The notes under the pieces: generated by a model
Told to the model about the DNA's origin: nothing
Seen by the model: only the letters and a program-made list of their open reading frames with translations
Database searches by the model: none
Made by a program: the position numbers and the translations under genes
Origin: Mesaphorura yosii
Taxonomy: Eukaryota > Arthropoda > Collembola > Poduromorpha > Tullbergiidae
Length of the DNA: 64,000 bases
Reading direction: 5' to 3'
NCBI GenBank assembly: GCA_009869945.1
Contig: WIXG01000001.1
Coordinates: forward strand, 186,001 to 250,000
Shown: one piece after another, positions 1-12,113 of the stretch
How the letters are laid out: each line of letters opens with the position of its first letter
How positions within the stretch are numbered: position 1 is the stretch's first letter

Positions 1-1215
1 TTAATTGAAGCAGAAGGTCACCGTCCATATAACATGAATGTAACTAATGAATTACGGGGGCAAGTCTTGTCGTCAGCGTAAAAGTACAAACCACAGCTTA
101 AAGGCTCCATTATCGACCTGTCGAAATTGTCTCCGCTTGTCACTCAATTAAGTTCTTCCATTCCATATGCAGGCGCATAGACTACACAGAAGACGGACGT
201 GGAGCGTACAAGCGCACGCCAAGCAATTAAGCCGCGCTTTCTTCTTATCTCAGGCTGACTCGATACATACAACAAAAGAGCGCAGATTAATTGCGTTGAA
301 GGTTACTGCGAGCTATCTGAAACAAACGAGGAATTACAAAGCCCTGGCAGAGACACAGACAAGGCAAGTCCATGTATTGCATTGACATTTTAATTTTATG
401 CATGCTCTCGTATCGAATCGAACTGAGTAGACCATTAATTTAATATCAAATGTAATCCTTTTAAATGTGACGCATTGTTCATTGCGCCGCACGCGTTGCA
501 TTTGCAGTGGGTCATGCTTGACCCAGTAAATTGCACTAAATTGTGTGCAATTCAATGCAAATCCTGATTTGATCTATTTAACTCTATTGTTTCAGGACTA
601 AAAGCTTTTGCCATTCCCACTTGCAAATTGGATGCGCCTTTTATTACGCATCACGCACGTAAGACCAAATTTTGCATTTAAATTGAAAATATTTTTATAA
701 TTAATGCAATATTTTACGTTTTGCTTTTACGAGAATCTTTTCTTTGGGCAGACTGCACGTAGTCTATTAATTATGCAAGCGTTCATACGTGCGTGGTGGC
801 TGCTGGGCTCGTCGTGGTTCAGAAAGGAATTCTTTCGTGTTCAGTGTGGCGTGGCAAAGTAGTAAATAAACTCGAGCGCCTTGTGTGCATTCTATTCAGT
901 TTCGGTATTCGGCGTTCCTTTGTTTTAGCATCGACTTCAGGAGAGTTAGATTGGGTGGAATGCGTGAGTGGAGTTGACGCGATGTGCATTTTCGCTTTCA
1001 CTTGTTTACACGGTGTCAAGCGCGTTGGCGTTGGCAGAAATGTTTAGAATTAATTACAATAATTATGAAATAAATATTACGCAATTGATGAATTGATCTT
1101 TGAGGGCTCTGAAATGTGAGGCTTGCGGATGTCGGAAGATTTTTTCAGAAACTAATATTCACACCAGTCGATAATTTGCATTAGTTTTTTTTCTTATGTC
1201 TGCTTTGAGATAAGA
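1..1215. other. Intergenic/upstream region, no gene seen
   Basis: No reading frame here looks coding: the longest are about 85 codons, without recognisable motifs or splice partners. The stretch is AT-rich with TTAATT-type runs. It probably holds the promoter and 5' untranslated sequence of the TRPC-like gene that opens at 1216, and possibly an upstream non-coding exon. An octamer ATTTGCAT lies at 1174-1181, just before the start codon. Confidence 0.5.
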
Positions 1216-4200
1216 ATGATACCAACCAATAATGTGAAAAAGGAAGGGCAGCAACTGCCACCAACACCTCCTCATGTAAATACTTCTCTGGGATTCATCA
1301 ACCAGGGAAGTCTCGATAGTAGAAGACCAAACCAAGTTGTGAGCAGCATCAGTTCAAGGTTGAGTCTGACTGATCAGTCGCTGAACACCGGTCGTGGGAC
1401 CAACATCCCGACACCACCACTACTGCCAGGCCAGCAGGAACAGGCGTGGGAACAGTCTTTGGGAAGGTCATGGGGAAACGGATGGTCATCCAACCAAAGT
1501 GTGGGCAGCATCGCCGGGAGTGAAGAGACGCTGAATTCCCGTGGTGGCGCCAAAATCCCAACGCCACCACCTCTGCCTCCGAGTCTGGGACAGGCAGCTC
1601 AGGAACGATCAGGGAAGAAGATTCAAACAAGGGCGAATGATCAAAAGCCCAATACTGGGCCTGGTCCTAACCCATCAACACCGTTGTCCAGTCGGGGAAG
1701 AGCGAAGCAGAAGCGTTCTAAGAAGTCGTGGGAAAGCAGGCGGTCGCCTAAACCCAATCCGAGTGCGAGTACTGCGTCGAGTGATCAATCCTTGAGCACC
1801 AGCTCTGGTCCCGCCGCCAGCGTGCAAGCCCCGTCGCCAGGCATGGGCCTGTCCAAGCAGCGCTCTGGTAAATGGTGGAAGCGAGCTGGCCGCAGGAAGG
1901 GAAGCAGACACGGTAACCGAGAGTCGCACAAGAAGTATAAAGAGTACAGTCCATCGTATGTGCACTTGCGACAGACTGATACAGAATCGGATGTAAGTCT
2001 TCCAGTCGAGTTCTAGCTTCCAATCAGGCTCATTCGGTGAATGTTTTCGAAATCCAATTTGTTTACGTCCATAGCCTAAAGTTGAAAACTTGAAGTTGAT
2101 CGAATTAACAGAGGAGGAAGAAGAATTCTTTGGTTTGGTGGCGTCTGGGAACGTGCAAGCGGTCAGTGAACGAATCTCCGCCATCGATTTTGACTTCGAC
2201 GCAAATGTACTAAACATGGAGGGAAATTCAGTGCTGCACATTGGTGTCTCGCGACAGGACGAGGCCATGGTCGAAGTGCTGAGTACCTTGCCAGACTTAC
2301 GGTTGGCCCTGATCACAGATGTGCTTCTCTACGCAATAATGGAACGAAATATCGGGCTGGTTCGGACCATCCACAGTCTTGTACACACGAAAGCAGGAGT
2401 AGTATATCAGACACCGAGAGCCGTCGCAGTAACTACGAGTGCAGGTAGCAGGCGTTCCATCTTGCTGTCGCCACACAACTTTATCGAGATTCACAAGGAA
2501 TTCGGGAACTCAAAGTTCCACGAGCACATCACGCCGTTGTTATTGGCCGCGCAAATTGGGTCGTACGAGTTGATAAAATACTTCCACGAGCAGGGCGATG
2601 ACATACCGATGCCGCATCCAAGGTTTTGTACATGCGCGATCTGCAGGTAAACTTCTTCGCTAGGTCAGGAACAGAACATAACAGGGCTCGACTCAATAAC
2701 TGTCACTAATTATAGTGTGAGAGGAGGAGAATTGCAAAGATGTTATCGGCGCCTTCACACATACCAAGCAATCTGCAATCCCTACTACTTATGCTATCAG
2801 GCGACACGGAATGACAAATTCGACCCGATCCTCGAATCATTTAAGTTGGTCAAAACGCTCGAACAAGTAATCAAACCACACGACTTGGAATGATTCGGTT
2901 GACTTTGGAAATGCCAATGACTTGCCTTGTGTTCAGTGTCTCCTCGAGGAGCCTTCATTTCGATCTGCGTACAATGAGATCATCCGAAGTCTGAAGCAAT
3001 TCACATGCGATTTGGTGGAACAATGCCGGTCCACTGAAGTCGAACTGCTTCTGAAGCAAAAACCGGGATATCAAGACGTTTGTGGGTTCTACGAGCCTGA
3101 AGTGTACCCACGAGCATCATTGGCCATTCAGTATGAACAGAAGGAGTTCATTTCTCATCCCTTTGTCCAAATGGCAAGCAAACACACTGTTATAAATTAC
3201 GCCAAGACTTCCGAATGATAAATTCTTGCAGGTTCTTTACCAGCAATGGGCGGGAGACTGGTCAGGGTGGAAAATAAAGTCAGGGCCAATGAAAGTCTTT
3301 CACACCCTACTGCGAATCGTTCTTCTCGCTCCACTCGTGGCCATCTTACTGCTCACCAATTTTGGTCGCGCCATCAGGGCACCAGTGAACCGATGCGTGA
3401 ATTCGATGGCCTCTTACATTGTTTTCTTAGGGTTTCTCGTCATGGTTACCATTACTGGAAGAGCAGGTAGCGGTACTGACGACAAAGGACCGCCAAGAAC
3501 TGGTTTGTTTGGCATACGGCTAGGATTCCGAATCTGGCACTCGATTGAGCCTTGTTTTATATTAGGACTGGAGTGGCCGGTCATCATCTGGGAGATTGGT
3601 CACATTTACGCAACGATACTTCAAGCCTTCAAGACACCGAGGTTTATCCAGAGCAAATGGACGTACGTTGAGATCTTTACTCACATGTGCTTCATCGCTA
3701 CGTTTATATGCTGGCTAGTTGCATATTTCACTAACGTAAGACTAAACTAATCATTGTTCTTCTTCCGTTCCTGCGATTGCCATTACGATTTGAATTGTAG
3801 GACGGTACTCCAAGAAAGAAATGGACAAACGAGTATGAGCCGATCCTCTTCGCAGAAACGTTTTTCTCTGTGGCTCAAATCCTGTCATACGCAAAAGTGT
3901 TGCGCATTCTACAACTGCATAGCGAAGTTGGACCAGTCATCACATCATTAGGACAAATGGTGAACGATGTGCTGCTATTGTTCACTTTCTTCTTCATCAT
4001 CATCTGCTCGTTCGCAATGGGACTGAACTACGTGTATCGCCATCTTGGAAAAGCGCGAGGGGAAGAAGGCGGATTTGAGACACTCGGCTCTTCGATTGCC
4101 ACGTTGTTTTGGAGTCTGTACATGCTCGGAGGAGACCCAGTTCACATGGAGGAAATTGAGGAGGGCAAAAATAAGTACTATTTGAGCTTCACTCGAGGAA

Positions 4201-4952
4201 TCGGAGAACTTATTTATGAAGGTGTGATTGTACAAATCGTCGTTTGACTTTCAAGCCTAATTGAAAGTGTTATATTCGAATGCAGCGTACTACATAATTG
4301 GAACCATCTTTCTTCTTAATCTGCTGCTGGCAGCCATGGCCAACACGTACGAAGGCCTCACGGGTAGTGACAGCGCAGCCGTGCAGTGGAATTTCGTGCG
4401 AGCCTCCGTAAGACACCCAATCCCGAATTGCTTTCGACGAAGCAAAGCTTTTCCTCAACCATATTTTTCCTTTGAAAGATTTGGACTTCATATGCAAGAG
4501 ACTTCGTTGTCCCGTCGCCGTTCAACCTTATCCCGATCTCAATTCCCTGCCTGCTTCGCTGCTGTAAACATTGCGGGAAGAAAGCTCGCGTACTTCTTCT
4601 ATGCCCATTTACTTTTGTAACTCACACACTTGAACCTGGTTTTATGCTCTAGGACGAAGAAAACGCTCGTGACCTGGAGACACGCTTCGAGTATTACAAC
4701 TTGGTCTTGGATTTGGTGTTCCGGTACTTTCGAGACAAAGCGGAGATTTCATCCGTGCTGCCGGCATCCACTGATGACTTGCAAGCTCTGAACGAGGATT
4801 TGGCAGAGTTGCGAAGTGCAATGAAGAAGGATTCGCGCACTCTGGACCTCGCGAGGACACCAGGAGGCGACAGCACAGCAATGAAGAGCACTGGCACTGG
4901 GACAAGTCAAATCAGGCGCAGACTCATATTTACCGACGACGAAAACGATTAA
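1216..4952 (+). CDS. TRPC-family cation channel with long proline-rich N-terminus
   Basis: A predicted non-selective plasma-membrane cation channel of the TRPC group. Exons: 1216-1992, 2075-2646, 2716-2866, 2937-3173, 3232-3735, 3801-4221, 4286-4407, 4653-4952 (1027 aa). Residues 1-259 are low-complexity, Pro/Ser/Arg-rich, with repeated PTPP-type motifs. Residues about 262-520 carry ankyrin-like repeats and the TRPC linker (ITPLLLAAQIGSYELIKYF, then CTCAIC). From residue 580 six membrane segments follow, with NSMASYIVFLGFL and the pore-helix region TLFWSLYMLGG. The TRP box is VQWNFVRAS (920-928), followed by a short acidic tail. It is clearly TRPC-like but diverged, and I cannot assign it to TRP, TRPL or TRP-gamma. 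Intron 4 (3174-3231) is GC-AG: the GC donor places the Trp ten residues after HP, as in TRPC proteins. The start is the first ATG of the open exon, but an upstream exon is not excluded. It converges on CARM1, with 52 bp between stop codons. Confidence 0.88.
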
Positions 4953-4978
4953 AGATTGATCGATCTGAATCCGAGAAT

Positions 4979-4987
4979 TTTATTAAA
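4979..4987. terminator. Overlapping poly(A) signals of two convergent genes
   Basis: TTTATT at 4979-4984 reads AATAAA on the minus strand, 21 nt past the CARM1 stop. ATTAAA at 4982-4987 is the common variant signal on the plus strand, 30 nt past the TRPC stop. Both readings share bases. Cleavage 15-25 nt downstream would make each 3' end reach the last codons of the other gene. Confidence 0.6.
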
Positions 4988-5004
4988 AAGTTGCCTGACA
5001 TGAA

Positions 5005-7430
5005 TCAATGAGACCAATGAAGCGTATGATGTGGAGATGCAGATACCATATTTACATTCGAATTACTGAGCAAAACTTGAGACTGGCCGCCAGCTGCGGC
5101 CACGTATTCCCCAATCATGGGCAATGCTGTGTAGTGCGCCATTTGCTGATTCGGTTGAATATGAGCAGGCTGCAAAGAAGTTCAGTTAATTCAATTGCAT
5201 CGTCGATCAATTGATATTGATGTGTACAAATTGTCCAGTTTCGCTTACCATGCCAGCATTTGGAATAATTCCCATAATTGGGTTCGGTTGAGCCATTTCG
5301 ACCAAGTTGCCCATTTCGTCCACGAGAGATCCATTGACGGTTGCCACTCCGTTGACAAGTCTATTGCCATTCTCAACGGTCGTCCAAATGGTGTCTGACG
5401 GAGACTGCGTGTGATAGCCTGGAGGTGGCTGGGGCGCCTGGCCAGTGTAACGGAAGTAGGGATTCTTCAAGTCGAGTGTGTTCTTCGCTGTCACTCCATT
5501 CAGTTCTAATTCGATGAGTACATCGTAGCTTTGTCTGCAAATTCACCAAAATGTTTACTTAACATGAACATCCAAAAAGTGAAACTGCGGTGAAATTATT
5601 CCGTACCTTTTATTTGCCGAGAGAACTGCCTTCCCTTTCAGTATATCTCCTTGCTTGGCAAGAATCGGAGTATCAATCAGACAACGCACCTGAGAGAAGC
5701 GGAGACTGAGCATTAGTCGCAGTTACATACGGAGCATCATAAAACTGCAATTGCATTGAAGGTACTGTTTTGATAACTCACTTGATACCAGTGTGTGAGC
5801 GGTTCGGTTGGCGCAGTCGAAAGCCACACTGTACTCTGGGAGCCCTCGAACGCCACGTCGAACCAGAAGGCCAGACCATGAATATTTCCTGACTCGAGTA
5901 TCGGAAATTCCAAGGGAATCTCCAGCAAATGCAAATCGAACTCAGAGGAAGTACTAAAGTCCACAACGTGTTTGGTGGACTTTGCCAAACAAATCCGCAC
6001 GTCGAACGTGTCCACAATTGGTTGACAAAAATACTCTTTGAGGGCCGCACCACGAAGGCAGCTCAAATCCACACCGTGAAAACAATTTTGTTGCCTGATA
6101 GAAAGAATGAGAGGATATAAAGAAATCATGACACAATGCTAGAAACAGGTATCAGATTAGAATGCGGGAGATTTCGTACCAAAAGTTTGCTTTGTTGCAC
6201 TGTTCCAAAAAGAGAGCATCGTCCGTGAATGGAGCAATGTGCAAATCTCCTCTGCTCGGGTACATTTTTCCTGAAAAGATCAGCTCGGTTTAGTACATGC
6301 AGATACTTTCTATTGCTCCTAAAACTGGAATTCGAATAAATTTTACCATTTGGTTTTAGCCACTTCTTCGCGTGGAGGTAGGTTTCCAACATTCTTTCAT
6401 TGAACAGCATGTAGCCCATGGGCTCAGAAATGATCGCATCGACTTCCTCTGGAAGCTCAATCTCTTCAATCTTTCCAGGCAAAACAACTAATTTTCCTTT
6501 CAAACCATTGTAATTTGACAGTTCCTGCAAAACAACCAATGCACATGAAGCTTTCGTCTGTCATCTGTTTCGTATTTTCGTAGGTAGAAGTATTTTGATT
6601 GGCTAACCTCGGCGTGCATTGCCATACTTGACGCCTCAACGGCGTACACTTTCCGAGCTCCAGCTTGAATAGCAAAAAATGATAGAATCCCTGAGCCGGC
6701 GCCAACATCCAATATAACTTTATCAGTAAAGTCTCTCAGATTGGCTAGAATTGCTTTTTGGTAAGTTGCTGTTCGTATGTAGTCTTGCATCATGTTTTGT
6801 TGTTGCGATAAGTAGCCATAAAACTGAAAGAATAATGCACACGTTTCAAAATTTTCATACGAAGGCGTCAGTACTTCTGGCTCCTGCAAATTACCTGAAA
6901 GTACTGTAGTGCCGATGAGTCTTCGGTTCGCTCCGCGAATATCGACGCTTTACCCCCTTTAAGTGCTTTCGTGACTTGGATTTGAAACGATGTAGCATCT
7001 GAAGATACGTTTCCGTGTGGATGAAATTGCAAGTTTGTTAATTACAACATCTGTATAACTGAGCTTACCCTTTTCGCTCGCCAGTCTAAACATGAGAGCT
7101 TCTTGGTTTACAGAAATAATGAACCCACATCGCCCAACTCGAAGTGGGCCCGAGTTCTTGTCCAGCAATGTCTGGAACAATTTTTCTCCAAGTTCTGGGT
7201 TAGTTTCATTTTCTACAAAATTCAAATGATATACTTTAGGCCCTATAGTGCGTGTTTTCTTACTGCAGGATGTCAAACTGAAATCAGTCACGCTTACTTT
7301 TCAGGAATGAAATCAGCAGTCCTTCAGGATCGTAATCTGTCCGTAATTGTACTTGTTCGTCGAATTTCGCTTTCGTGGTGGCATTCTCATTTATGGAAGT
7401 CACAACGACGTTATTGTATAAGTCGAGCAT
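5005..7430 (-). CDS. CARM1: Protein arginine methyltransferase 4 (CARM1)
   Basis: A type I arginine methyltransferase that asymmetrically dimethylates histone H3 and splicing or coactivator proteins, using S-adenosylmethionine, in the nucleus. Exons in coding order: 7298-7430, 7069-7212, 6895-6998, 6608-6823, 6347-6524, 6180-6270, 5782-6094, 5607-5689, 5249-5534, 5005-5169 (570 aa; human 608). Residues 1-127 match the CARM1 PH-like N-terminal domain. [15 protein letters not shown] starts at 128. SAM motif I is [11 protein letters not shown] (164-174). The double-E loop is [15 protein letters not shown] with E233 and E242, and the THW loop is at 389-391. NLLDLKNPFFRYTG-like sequence follows, then a Gly/Pro/Asn-rich tail. 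The start ATG (7428-7430) is the only good one and begins an exon with CARM1-like sequence. All catalytic motifs are intact. The 3' end abuts the TRPC gene tail to tail. Confidence 0.96.
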
Positions 7431-8316
7431 GGCTGCTTAATTACCTTTGTAAGTTAACTGCTCTACTAACAATGGTACAAATACTTTAAATTACAAACTA
7501 ATCAGTACTGTTTTCCGATTCCTTCGAATCCAGTATCCGCTATACGATCATATTCACACACTATCACCAAAGAGGAAGCAATCACTCGTGACTCGTCACC
7601 TTCTGTACAGTTCCAGCAGTAAAACAACTATTCCAGGTCCAGCCACCACTTCGTCAACACTGATCATTCTCTAAGGGCTTCGCGTATTATCAACTGAAGC
7701 TTACAACCATCATTCTCGACTGGATTAAAAACTTTTCGCTCTATCAGCACAAGAGATGGCTAATCAGCGTTCTACCTGAGAGTATTTAGTCACTATTTAG
7801 TAAAAATTAAAACCACGCCAAGACAGTCGAGATTCACAGTCAATCCAGCATTCGAACACCTTTGTACAAAATGTCGCCAGCAAAAAATCCAAGCACCAAC
7901 ACCAAGCTAAGCTCTTACATAATTATTTGAATGATGATGCGCGTTCAGCAGAAAGCGAGACAAAAGGCAGCAGCAGCTGCACTGTGGGGCTGGCATGGTT
8001 CGTCTCAAACGTCCCAATACAAACCCTGGCCAGCCAGGCCAAGCATAAACTCCAAGCGTGATTCTTGGTTAGCGTGGTTTTATATGTACGCAGTTCAGCT
8101 TTTGGCTTGGAAGGTTTCTTGAGACACGGGGGCAATTCGTGTGAAAATCACTGACAAAGAACAAAGGCCTTTGACGACATTCCATTTTAATCAACAATTG
8201 AGCTCTGGTTTTACAGCAACAATGTGGATATGAGAATGCTTTGCGGTACATGATTCTTTATTACCAGTTCGCAGTGTACAGTAAAGATTCAACGGACCAA
8301 TTTGCCCATGGCCCAT
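7431..8316. other. Intergenic region between CARM1 5' end and IQCA1 3' end
   Basis: No coding frame is convincing. It should contain the CARM1 promoter and 5'UTR near 7431-7700. The IQCA1 3'UTR lies near 8250-8316, where TTTATT at 8257-8262 gives a minus-strand AATAAA 55 nt past that stop codon. The two genes are in tandem, both on the minus strand. Confidence 0.5.
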
Positions 8317-11254
8317 TTAAAACCCAAGCACGGAATCCACCGGCGAGCGAACTGCTCTTTGTGGCATTTCCAAAGTTTTTCCACGCTTCTTTTTCTTCGG
8401 TTCCTTCTTTTTCTCCTTGCCCTTCCAGCCCTTCTTCCCTTTCGCAGTCATACCGCTACCTTTATGGAGCTGTAGCTGAGCTTTTTGCAGCGGTGTCTTG
8501 TCGAACCATGTATTCCAGGACGCTTGTTCCTTCAAGTAAACTGGCTCCAGGAGCTTCAGTTCCTGCAGGAAGTCATCCATGTCGAGCTTTGGCTTGCCGA
8601 ACCTCACAGGTTTGATCGTCAGTGAACCTTCCAAGTAAGCGACCGGATTGAACTCGAACGACTTGTCTTCTTCCTCCGTCTCCGTCTGGATTTTCTTTGA
8701 GAACTTATTCAGGGTACGCCGGGCGCACTTCTTGATGCTACCCAGAGTCCAACCATCGGTTAATTTGCTGAGCATTTCAAAATTGACGTGCTGATTCAAG
8801 TCTTTCATGTGGTCCTTCAACAGATCTCTCCACATTGCGAGACGATCACCATGGTCCCGTCGTGGGATGCAGATGAAACGCTGGTAGTCCTTCTTCATTG
8901 GCTGAAAGTAAAATGAGACTAATGAACGAATGGCTAACTAATTTAGGTGTTAACAATTTGGCACGTTTGCCTTCATTTTTGCTTTCCATGGCTGAGAACT
9001 GACTCCGATGACCAAGGAACAATCTTCAGGGTCCATGGTCTTGAGGAACTTTTTCAGCTGCTTCTTGATTCGATTTGGCTCCGGATTCTCGCTTTTAGGA
9101 ACTTTCTTCTTCCTGTACTGCATATCCGCGGGGTCAATCATAATGATTTGAGGTTGAGCCCATCGGCCGACTTTATCTAGCAAATGAAACAGCATCTTCA
9201 GGCCTTGTTTGCCCGGATACTTTCCCAGAATGTTGCTCGGTGACAGGTCGAAGAGCGTGCCGTTGAGCTCGTTGCAGATAGCGTACACCAGCGACTTCTT
9301 TCCAGATCCTTTTGATCCCGTTATCATCACTGACTTTGTAAACGGCGCAATTTGGTGGACAGTGGATGAGCCCATTGGTAGCACACAAATGTCCTTCAAT
9401 GCTCTTTTGATGTCACCGAACGTCGGCCATGGATTTGAACCGGGTGGAACGAGTTCTTGCGAGTCTGGGTCGGGATTTGGGTTTTCTCCGTGATATTTTC
9501 TCAAAGTCTGATTAATGATACTGGAATAACCAATCAAATGGTCGAATCTGACGTCGGGACACTTTTTGATAATTCCATTGTCGACTAATTGCTTGTATAA
9601 TGACTCGATCGGCTGGCCTTTCGTTAAGTCCTTGCCTCTCCTATTCTTCTTCTTCCTGCGACCCTTCTTCTTGCCCTTGCCCTTCTTTCCTCGACTGCGT
9701 TTTCCACCTTTCTTTTTGCCCTTATTCTTCTCAAGCGCCTGCTTCAGACGCTGAAGTTCTGCTCGCATTATTTTGTCAACTTCCGCTCGCACCTGCTGTC
9801 CGACAAGCTTTCTTTTCTCTTCTATGATAATCATGTCCTCGTGCTTCTGTTCAGGGTTGTCAACTTCGTTCCGCAGTCGCCACTCTTTGTTGTATTCCAC
9901 GTTCGCTTTGACCATGTCATCCAAAGTTTGTGCCTGGTCCAGCTTGGTCGGGATCACCTGCTTCTGCTTTTCCTTTTTCTTCTTCTTTTTCTGGTCCTCC
10001 TTCTTTTTCTTTTTCTTCTTGCCCTTCTCGACAGCTTCGACTTTCTTCAGAATCTCGGGCGGTAGACTCTCTCGACAGAAGATCAATTTGGAACCGCCAT
10101 GCTCGGCTTTAGTGTAAGGTGGAAGCTTTCCAGTCTTCTCCTTCACATCCAGCATCCACTTCCTGATTTGGAACTTCATTCGTTCGGCCATCTCAGCCGC
10201 CTCCAGCAGCCGTACTTTGGATTCCAAGTATTCCTTCGCATATTCATAGTTTTTCTGGTACATTCGCTGAAGTCGGCGCCTTCGCTCTTTCGAACGCTCG
10301 ATTTTCTCAAGGTCTTTCTCGTATTCCTTTTGGGCGATTGCGCGTTCATCGTTTGGCTCGAGTGGCCCTGGGTGAAGTCCCAAGAAAACAAGCTCGCGTT
10401 CACGAAGTTTGACAACGCGTCTTCTTGCTAGAAATCCACGAACAAGTTTCTGCAATGTCAAATCATGAAGTAATCAACGCCTGCGGGAATTCGTTCGAGT
10501 TGAGTAAAATTACTTGAATGATTATGATGGCTTTTGTTTTGTCCACATCCTGGAGGTTTTTGGCACGTTTTCTTAGAGCTCTGTCCCTTTTTTCTTCATC
10601 AACTCCGTACTGAAGGATAGCGTATTTGAACAGACCTTGTCGCTGCCGTTCCAACGTCTGAATTGCTAAAATCATCAAGTTTGGATCATATCCAAGGACA
10701 TCATCCCGCCATTTTGTTGCTCTCTGTTTCAACCAATCTTCCTTGGCTTCTTCAAACTCTTCTTCCCTTTTTGCTTTATCTTCCACTTCTTTAATGACCA
10801 AGGACTCCTCCAGCAGCTCTTGTCGTTCTTTAAATCCAGGTTTGGCTTCATGCTGGTAATATTTCGGGACGGGAATATCAATTTCTTCCGGCATCCATTT
10901 GTAGTAATGCATCAGCTCGTCGTGGTATAGATATTCGGACAATTCTGTGCCAACCATTACTTCCCGGTACTCGAGAAGCCTGGCAAGGGTCAGATCCAAC
11001 ATTTGCCGTACTAAAGATCGTTTTTGTGGATGCACCATTTGGTCGTAGACTTCATCAAGCTTCTTGTACGCGCTCAGGTATTGAAAGTAGATATTGGTGA
11101 GCCAATTCATGAACGGCCCACGATCTCCTCCGGGGATGTCCTTCCCAGCTTCGGGAATTTTCTTTTCGTCCGCGAGAATCTTGCGAAACTCGCCTTGTGC
11201 TTGCGCCCAGAGGCCATTGAAGTAGTCATGATTGTAGCTCTTTGCGATGGACAT
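8317..11254 (-). CDS. IQCA1: IQ and AAA domain-containing protein, nexin-dynein regulatory complex subunit 11
   Basis: In other animals and algae this protein (DRC11) is part of the nexin-dynein regulatory complex of motile axonemes, so it should act in flagella, here probably sperm. Exons: 10514-11254, 8971-10449, 8317-8901 (934 aa; human about 822). The IQ motif IIIIQKLVRGFLARRRV spans the first splice junction near residue 247. Long charged helices follow. Two lysine-rich tracts (about 390-411 and 490-521) look like tubulin-binding or nuclear-type basic regions. The AAA module has Walker A GSKGSGKKS (625-633), then NILGKYPGK, and a Walker B-like IIMIDPAD (682-689) without the usual Asp-Glu pair. 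The second intron begins either with GC after AAG (8970) or GT six bases later (8964). Both keep frame and add zero or two residues. Start ATG is 11252-11254. It is divergent from FARSA. Confidence 0.92.
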
Positions 11255-12113
11255 TGTCACAAGATTTTTGCCAATAAATTAAGATTGAGGCTCGCGGCCG
11301 TTTTCGACGAATGCGAAGATGGAAGTCAACGTAGCCGCAGCGTATGTACCATCCCTGCTTTCATCATGAATACACATTGCTGAAGGAGGTTTGACATTTT
11401 TCCGTTTCCACTATTGATGTAGATCTTTGTTGACTTCAACCTGCAACACTATGGCGATTCATTGTGTTGTCCAGCGCTGCATGATGCGATAAGAGCTTGG
11501 AAATCTTGAGGAATGTCAAGCCAAAGCGTTTACAAAGTGTACAAGATTTGTATTACGCTATCCGCGATGGCTGGAGCGATCCTTGAAGCAGGGCATGGTG
11601 GGCATGGTCAGGTTGATTTTTAATCACGGATAGACGGTACGAGACAACTGGCCAAGTAAACACTCAAATATTCTTATATCATGTTGCTCAACATTTTGGC
11701 GAGCTACTTGTGTTGTGGGAGAGCTCAAATGTGCCGACGAGTGCAAAAAAGCATATGGCTTTATGTATAATTGACAGGCCATTTCGTATCCAGTGTTAAC
11801 CTACGTTAATTGACTCTCGGGGTTGATTAGTTAGTTATTTTGACCCACATCTTAGCCTATTGAACTAAGCACAGAACCTAAAGGCCGCCATTCTGCGGTT
11901 TCTGCTTCTTTACCAGAAAACAACGCAACAAACGTTCAGGTAACGATTATTTGATTTATTTGGCAAAATGATGCAATATTGTTGCCAATTACTTGATCAT
12001 CATATTTTTGTGACTATTGCGAATTCATTCGTGTACTTGCGTAGGTACGCTGCGGACGATTTAGAAGCGGGATTTCAATCAGGAACGCATCACCGTCTCC
12101 TTAATTAATCAAA
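11255..12113. promoter_or_regulatory. Divergent intergenic region of IQCA1 and FARSA
   Basis: This 859-bp gap separates two genes transcribed away from each other, so it must hold both promoters. No coding frame of note lies in it. I see no clear TATA box placed for either gene. Assignment as promoter rests on position only. Confidence 0.5.

Noticed and set aside
3174-3191. GT donor alternative (ACT|GTTATA) for TRPC intron 4
   Set aside because: It is in frame but adds five residues that break the spacing between the HP and Trp positions conserved in TRPC proteins, and it is a weak donor.
8965-8970. GT donor alternative for IQCA1 intron 2
   Set aside because: Not firmly rejected: it keeps frame with two extra residues, so the IQCA1 case is not counted as a certain GC-AG intron.
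9566-10117. Phe/Leu/Ser-rich plus-strand frames resembling membrane proteins
   Set aside because: They are complements of the lysine-rich tracts of the IQCA1 gene.
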